Shown here piece after piece: positions 59,628 to 64,000 of a DNA stretch of 64,000 nt (its first letter is position 1; every line of letters begins with the position of its first letter). The notes beneath the pieces are model-generated. The model was not told the DNA's origin. It ran no database searches and saw nothing but the letters and a program-made list of their open reading frames with translations. Both the position numbers and the translations under genes were made by a program. Origin of the DNA: Chromobotia macracanthus. Its lineage: Eukaryota > Chordata > Actinopteri > Cypriniformes > Botiidae. The DNA lies in contig JAZGTH010000047.1 in the NCBI GenBank assembly GCA_036877525.1, forward strand, positions 1,417,501 to 1,481,500, given 5' to 3'.

Positions 59628-61500
59628 TCTTCTGTTTCTGCTGGAAAAGTGAGTTCAGAGCATCAGCGCCATCAGCTGAACTGGAGAACAGCGACTGAAT
59701 GGACATCATCCGCCGTCATGTCCCCATAATAACACAGTTATTACTGTGACATGAAACAGCACGACGAGCTGCTGCTCAAACTGAGCTTAAAGCAAGGGCA
59801 GACCATTCAGATACCAGCACAGTGAAGCTGTGAGCTCTCCAAAGCCATGCCTCCTCCAACACGTGAACACAGACATAGCTTGACAGGCACGTAGGACAGC
59901 CTATCATAGCATTCGGACCCAACAGAAATGATTGGACAGACATTTTATGGTCCCGTGCCTTCCACAGACGATATAAAGATATATATTTAGATCAGAATGT
60001 GAAGAGGCTTTTTTCAACCTTCTGTGTTCCTCAGAAACAAAAAGTCATACATGTTTGTAATAACATGAGAGTGAGTACGTGACAGAAAACATTTCATTTT
60101 TGAGTGCACTATCCCTTTAATAACTCCACCAGCTGACATGCTGTTGACAGCTGCTGGTGGCATTATGTAAAAGTGTGACCCATATCACAGAAGCCAGCGA
60201 GCGTGCTGCATATGCCTGCAGGAGACACGGCCTGTCGCCCCAGCAGACATCTGCACCAGCATGATCACCACTGGAGCCTTCTGCATTGTCAAAAACATGG
60301 AGGTCAAGCTAACCCTTAAGAGCATCTTCATTCATCCTTGATATTTCTTATTATTGCCATGATATTTATCTATTATTCTGTTAACTAGCACCTTAAAGGG
60401 TCCATTGCCAGTACTAAAGTAATAGTCTATTAACAGTATACTAAACTATGTATACACAGCTGTTTGGCTACTGGTTAACATTATTTACTAGTTGACATCA
60501 GCTAAACATTAAAACAGTTGATAAAAGATTATCTGATGCTGATGAATTGAATCAGACCACGATCATATATTAAGAACAGAATATGATTTCACATTGATTT
60601 TCAGTTTGGCTAAATATAGCAAAAATATTACACTGAATAGCACTGCAGAAGTCATTGGTCCGGTGCCATTGAAAGGAGAGACTGACCATAAAAACATGAA
60701 AGACAACTAATATATAAAAACAACTGCAGAGAAATCTGATCTTTCAAAACAATTATACATTTATACATTCACATTATACATTTCCTGCTTTAATTAGCAT
60801 TCAACACTGAACATAAACTTACCAAACCTAAAGACATAAGACACTTAAAGGATAGCATCACAACCTGATTGGTCAACTTTAATGGCATATATTTTGTGAC
60901 AGACTTACTGAATGGTTCAGGTGATAGTGTCTACACTTACTGAAATGAACCGCACCAACAAAGCAATCACACCAGAAATTATTTTAATCAGATCAATTTT
61001 AAATAGCATTTTAAAGATACTTGAAACAACCTATCCATTCATACAAAATCTCACTTGATTATTACAATTAAGGGCAAAAAAGTTTGAAAAACAATATTGA
61101 TATTTACTGACACACTCAAGCAAAAGATATAAAGAAACATACAAACATTGTGTATATCTGGGAAGGCATGAGGTTCATTTCTGAGTGAACTACTCGTTTA
61201 AGGCATAATAGTTTGATGATGTTAACCATCTCTCACCAGTGTAACAATGTTGGCAAAGTAGGACCAGTATTAAATGACTTGCCTTTATGTAAATGACCCA
61301 GATTCTTTGCTACTAAAGTAAAACGATCCTCTTGTTAGCAGATCTTTAACAAATCTACAGAGGAGATTTAATGAAGAGACATCTTGATATTATGATTTGC
61401 AGACCCAGAAATGTCATGCAAATTCATTTTTATAGCAATTATACAGTTATGTTATTCTGGTGAAGTTTAGTACTGAACATTTCTAAAGTTTAACTGTTGT
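59628..61500. other. Intergenic region upstream of the MADF-BESS gene
   Basis: Promoter-side sequence of the MADF gene followed by AT-rich DNA. No coding frame. A palindromic MITE copy is at 60005-60120 and a decayed end of the same family near 61150-61205 (aaggcatgaggttcatttct ... gagtgaactactcg). Confidence 0.5.
60005..60120. repeat. Half copy of the palindromic Angel-like MITE
   Basis: ttctgtgttcctcagaaaca, aaagtcatacatgtttgtaa, aacatgagagtgagtacgtg and tttcatttttgagtgcacta, ending tccctttaa. Right half of the family, well preserved. Confidence 0.65.
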
Positions 61501-61732
61501 TTTAGGCGGAAGAAACCGTGAAGCGCTCACAGTACACTGAGCACGTACAGACGACGCGGACGGAGGCGCAGTGCAGCGTGTGAGCCGCAGGGGGCGCTGC
61601 GGGGAAACATCCTCTCCCGCAGGCTGAGCTGCTTCGTGGAGACCGACGTGCTGCTGGAGGTCGAGGAGGAGAGGAGCTGCCCAAAGAGCGACGTTTCGTT
61701 TCTCTGTTACTGAGAGCCACAACATAAGCGGT
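61500..61732 (+). promoter_or_regulatory. GC-rich block, possible promoter and non-coding first exon
   Basis: A sharp rise in GC and CpG content (61505-61870) in AT-rich surroundings, with a consensus-like donor (AACATAAGCG|GTGAGT; GT at 61732-61733) on the + strand. No convincing coding frame crosses the donor. If real, it is the untranslated first exon of a gene extending right, beyond the window. Confidence 0.35.
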
Positions 61733-64000
61733 GAGTTCATTCAGTGCAGCCGCCCGCAGACGAGCGCAGTGCCGGCACGTTACACGAGAGAAATCCCCCA
61801 CCGTTTTCCACAGTTTTCCCGATCCGTGTCGCTGTGACCGGCTGGCAGGACGTTTAAGAAACCGAACTGAGCATTCATGTGTCGTGATTTCAGCTCTCTG
61901 TGCTAACAGTAACGTACAGCTTTTATTAACACTTCAGTTGTGTGGCTGCTGTCTAAATCACAGTTACTGTAGTGCAGTCTCACTTCACTGCTCACTACAT
62001 AGTGCACTAGTTCAGTGTAAAGTACTGTGCTGCTGTTATGGGCTGATATATAAAGGTGTTGCTTTTTTGTCTATTCATGTACAATGACATTTACATGCTG
62101 TGTCAAGTGAGGACCTCAATAATACAGTTTTGGTCACACAGTGTCTTTAAATACTGTACACTTACATATGATGTTGTTCTGGGTGGGTTTAGGGTACAGG
62201 GTCAAAAGTGTACAATTTAACATGTACACAATAGATATGTACACTGTACTTTGTTTTCTTGTGTAAGTACATCGTAGTTAAAGACACTAACTACAGTAAT
62301 ATATATATTATTAATATAATGCGGGACCGTTTTTTGCATTTGTTACTTTGTTGTGTGTTTTGTAAAAAGTGAAAACGTGCAGGAGTTATATACACTTGTT
62401 ATATTAATTAAATAATTAATATAAACAACAAAACATTGAATGAAACGTCACAACATTAAGTAAGTTATATTTTTAACAGTGTATATTTTTTCTAACCAGT
62501 GAAATTGGTAAAATTCGTAGTTTCAGTCAAAATAACAAGCTCTAGCCTACTTGAATGAGTACTAAAATAAAGTGTGGTAGGTGTAGCACATCTGCAGGAA
62601 TGTGTTGTGATCTGAAAACAGTCTGATGTGGATGGATGTGAACATGATGGGGTGCTGATCCGCTTCATATCACTGTGATCACATGTTAATGAGTGATAGT
62701 ACGACAAAGTGACACGCTATTGATTGAAAAGAGGTTACATTTTTTACAAGCGGTTACTAGTAACACATTTGTGCTGTTAGTTTTGTACATTTTTGTGAGA
62801 CGTGTGTCTGTGTTGAGTGACCAAATCCAGTAACCTTCGCTGATTTATCCTGAGGCTACTTCTTTTGTAGTGTATTCACACAAACCTTCTCTGCATGTTA
62901 ATACTAGTACCTTTAAGGTTTAGTCAGATCACGTTCTCATCACATTCTTGTTTCAAGGGTCAAAAGCCTTGAAGACTTAAGACAAAGAGCTGTTTTAGTT
63001 AACTGTGTATATGGTCCATGTGCTGCTCTGGTCAGGACACTTCAGGTCTTGTCATTTCTTGTTTAGGCAGCTGTTATTGTCACCAACAGTTGGGCTGTTG
63101 TCTTGGAAACTGTTGGGATTGCATTTGCAGCCTGTTTTTTTGTTGCTTTTTTTAGCAGAAGTGTCAGTAAATGGTTCAAGCAAGCTCACGGTTCTTGTAG
63201 TTTCACAGAAAAATGCTTCAAAATTATGAGGTTAATCATTTAGTGTAAAGAAACATTGAGCATTGACTTAGTTTTCTAACTTTTCTTTTAAAAGAAGCAC
63301 ATAGTTGTGCCGCTGTCATTTAAGCTATAGCTTTTGATTTGTAGTTGTTTGTGTGTATTTTTGTTTGAACATGTAAAATGTAAAAAAAAAGCTGTTATTT
63401 GTGTAACCTACTGAAACACAATGCATCTTTCTTTAATATGCCACAGCTGTTATAATATATATATCGCTGTTTTGTCTTCAACCACATATTAACAAAACTC
63501 ATATGAACTCACAGTAACTCAGTTTCTAGTGTTTCTGAGGTTGGTGGAGGTGCTCTTGGTGTGGTTGTTAATGCCATTCGCAGGGAATCATGTACTGATA
63601 AAGTGTGTTGCTTGAATATACAGTAAGATACACTGGATAAAAGCTCAAAATCTGTCACATGCATAAATATAGTGTAGTTCAGGTTCTGTTGGGTTTAGGG
63701 TTAACTGGTAAAACCGTTTTATGAAGGACCAATGGATCACTTTCTTAGCTTAATTTATGAATATAAATATAAATGAACTCCTTTTACACTTCCATAAACA
63801 TATTTTTATACCATCATAACTTTATAAATAATATGTAATGCATGTACATTACATATTGCAGTTTAGTAATGCAGTTTATTTAAAAATATTTATGATGTAT
63901 AATCATTTCAAAAAATGAAAATGTTTTCTCATGCATACTGCAAACGTAAGAAAAAACTGATCTGAGATCAGCCTTTTGCATCTCACTAACCATAAAAGTT
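61733..64000. other. Presumed intron or intergenic sequence, nothing coding
   Basis: AT-rich with no frame of recognisable homology on either strand. GGGTTTAGGG-containing patches near 62190 and 63695 look like common fish repeat sequence. No RNA gene seen. Confidence 0.4.

Overview
This window is ordinary vertebrate nuclear DNA, almost certainly from a ray-finned fish. It is AT-rich with small exons in long introns, and has tRNA-derived SINE fragments, palindromic MITE-like repeats and microsatellites of the kind common in otophysan (carp/characin-like) genomes. Five gene loci can be built exon by exon with consistent GT-AG splice phases. The species cannot be fixed from the sequence alone.

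Layout: (1) 1-11.5 kb, + strand: 3' two thirds of an ERG-type voltage-gated K+ channel, closest to kcnh6; the PAS-domain exons lie beyond the left edge. (2) 15.4-36.7 kb, - strand: a complete erbb2 receptor tyrosine kinase gene, 27 coding exons and 1,275 codons, tail-to-tail with kcnh6. (3) 41.7-47.6 kb, - strand: a complete pgap3 gene (GPI-lipid remodelling, 8 coding exons, 320 codons). (4) 48.9-50.6 kb, - strand: a decayed C2H2 zinc-finger gene with several frame lesions. (5) 52.1-54.4 kb, + strand: dnajc9 (J-domain histone co-chaperone, 5 coding exons, 252 codons) with a CRE and an E2F-type palindrome upstream. (6) 55.0-59.6 kb, - strand: a three-exon MADF-BESS transcription-factor-like gene (236 codons) whose second intron is about 87% minisatellite. 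(7) 61.5-61.7 kb: a GC-rich block that may be the first exon of a further + strand gene.

The genes are not an operon-like functional set. pgap3 and erbb2 are a conserved neighbour pair known from human 17q12, but here they are in tandem on one strand. KCNH6 and DNAJC9 orthologues lie elsewhere in human, so the rest of the order is fish-specific.

I found no exotic new system. The structures most worth a second look are two minisatellites: a mirror-ordered array with about 22 CAGCTG E-boxes in an erbb2 intron, and a 28-bp compound-unit array filling the MADF-gene intron. Others are a (TG)n tract standing where a polypyrimidine tract should be, clustered CRE/E2F-like sites at two promoters, two near-perfect intronic hairpins, and the fish-specific features of the ErbB2 C-terminal tail.
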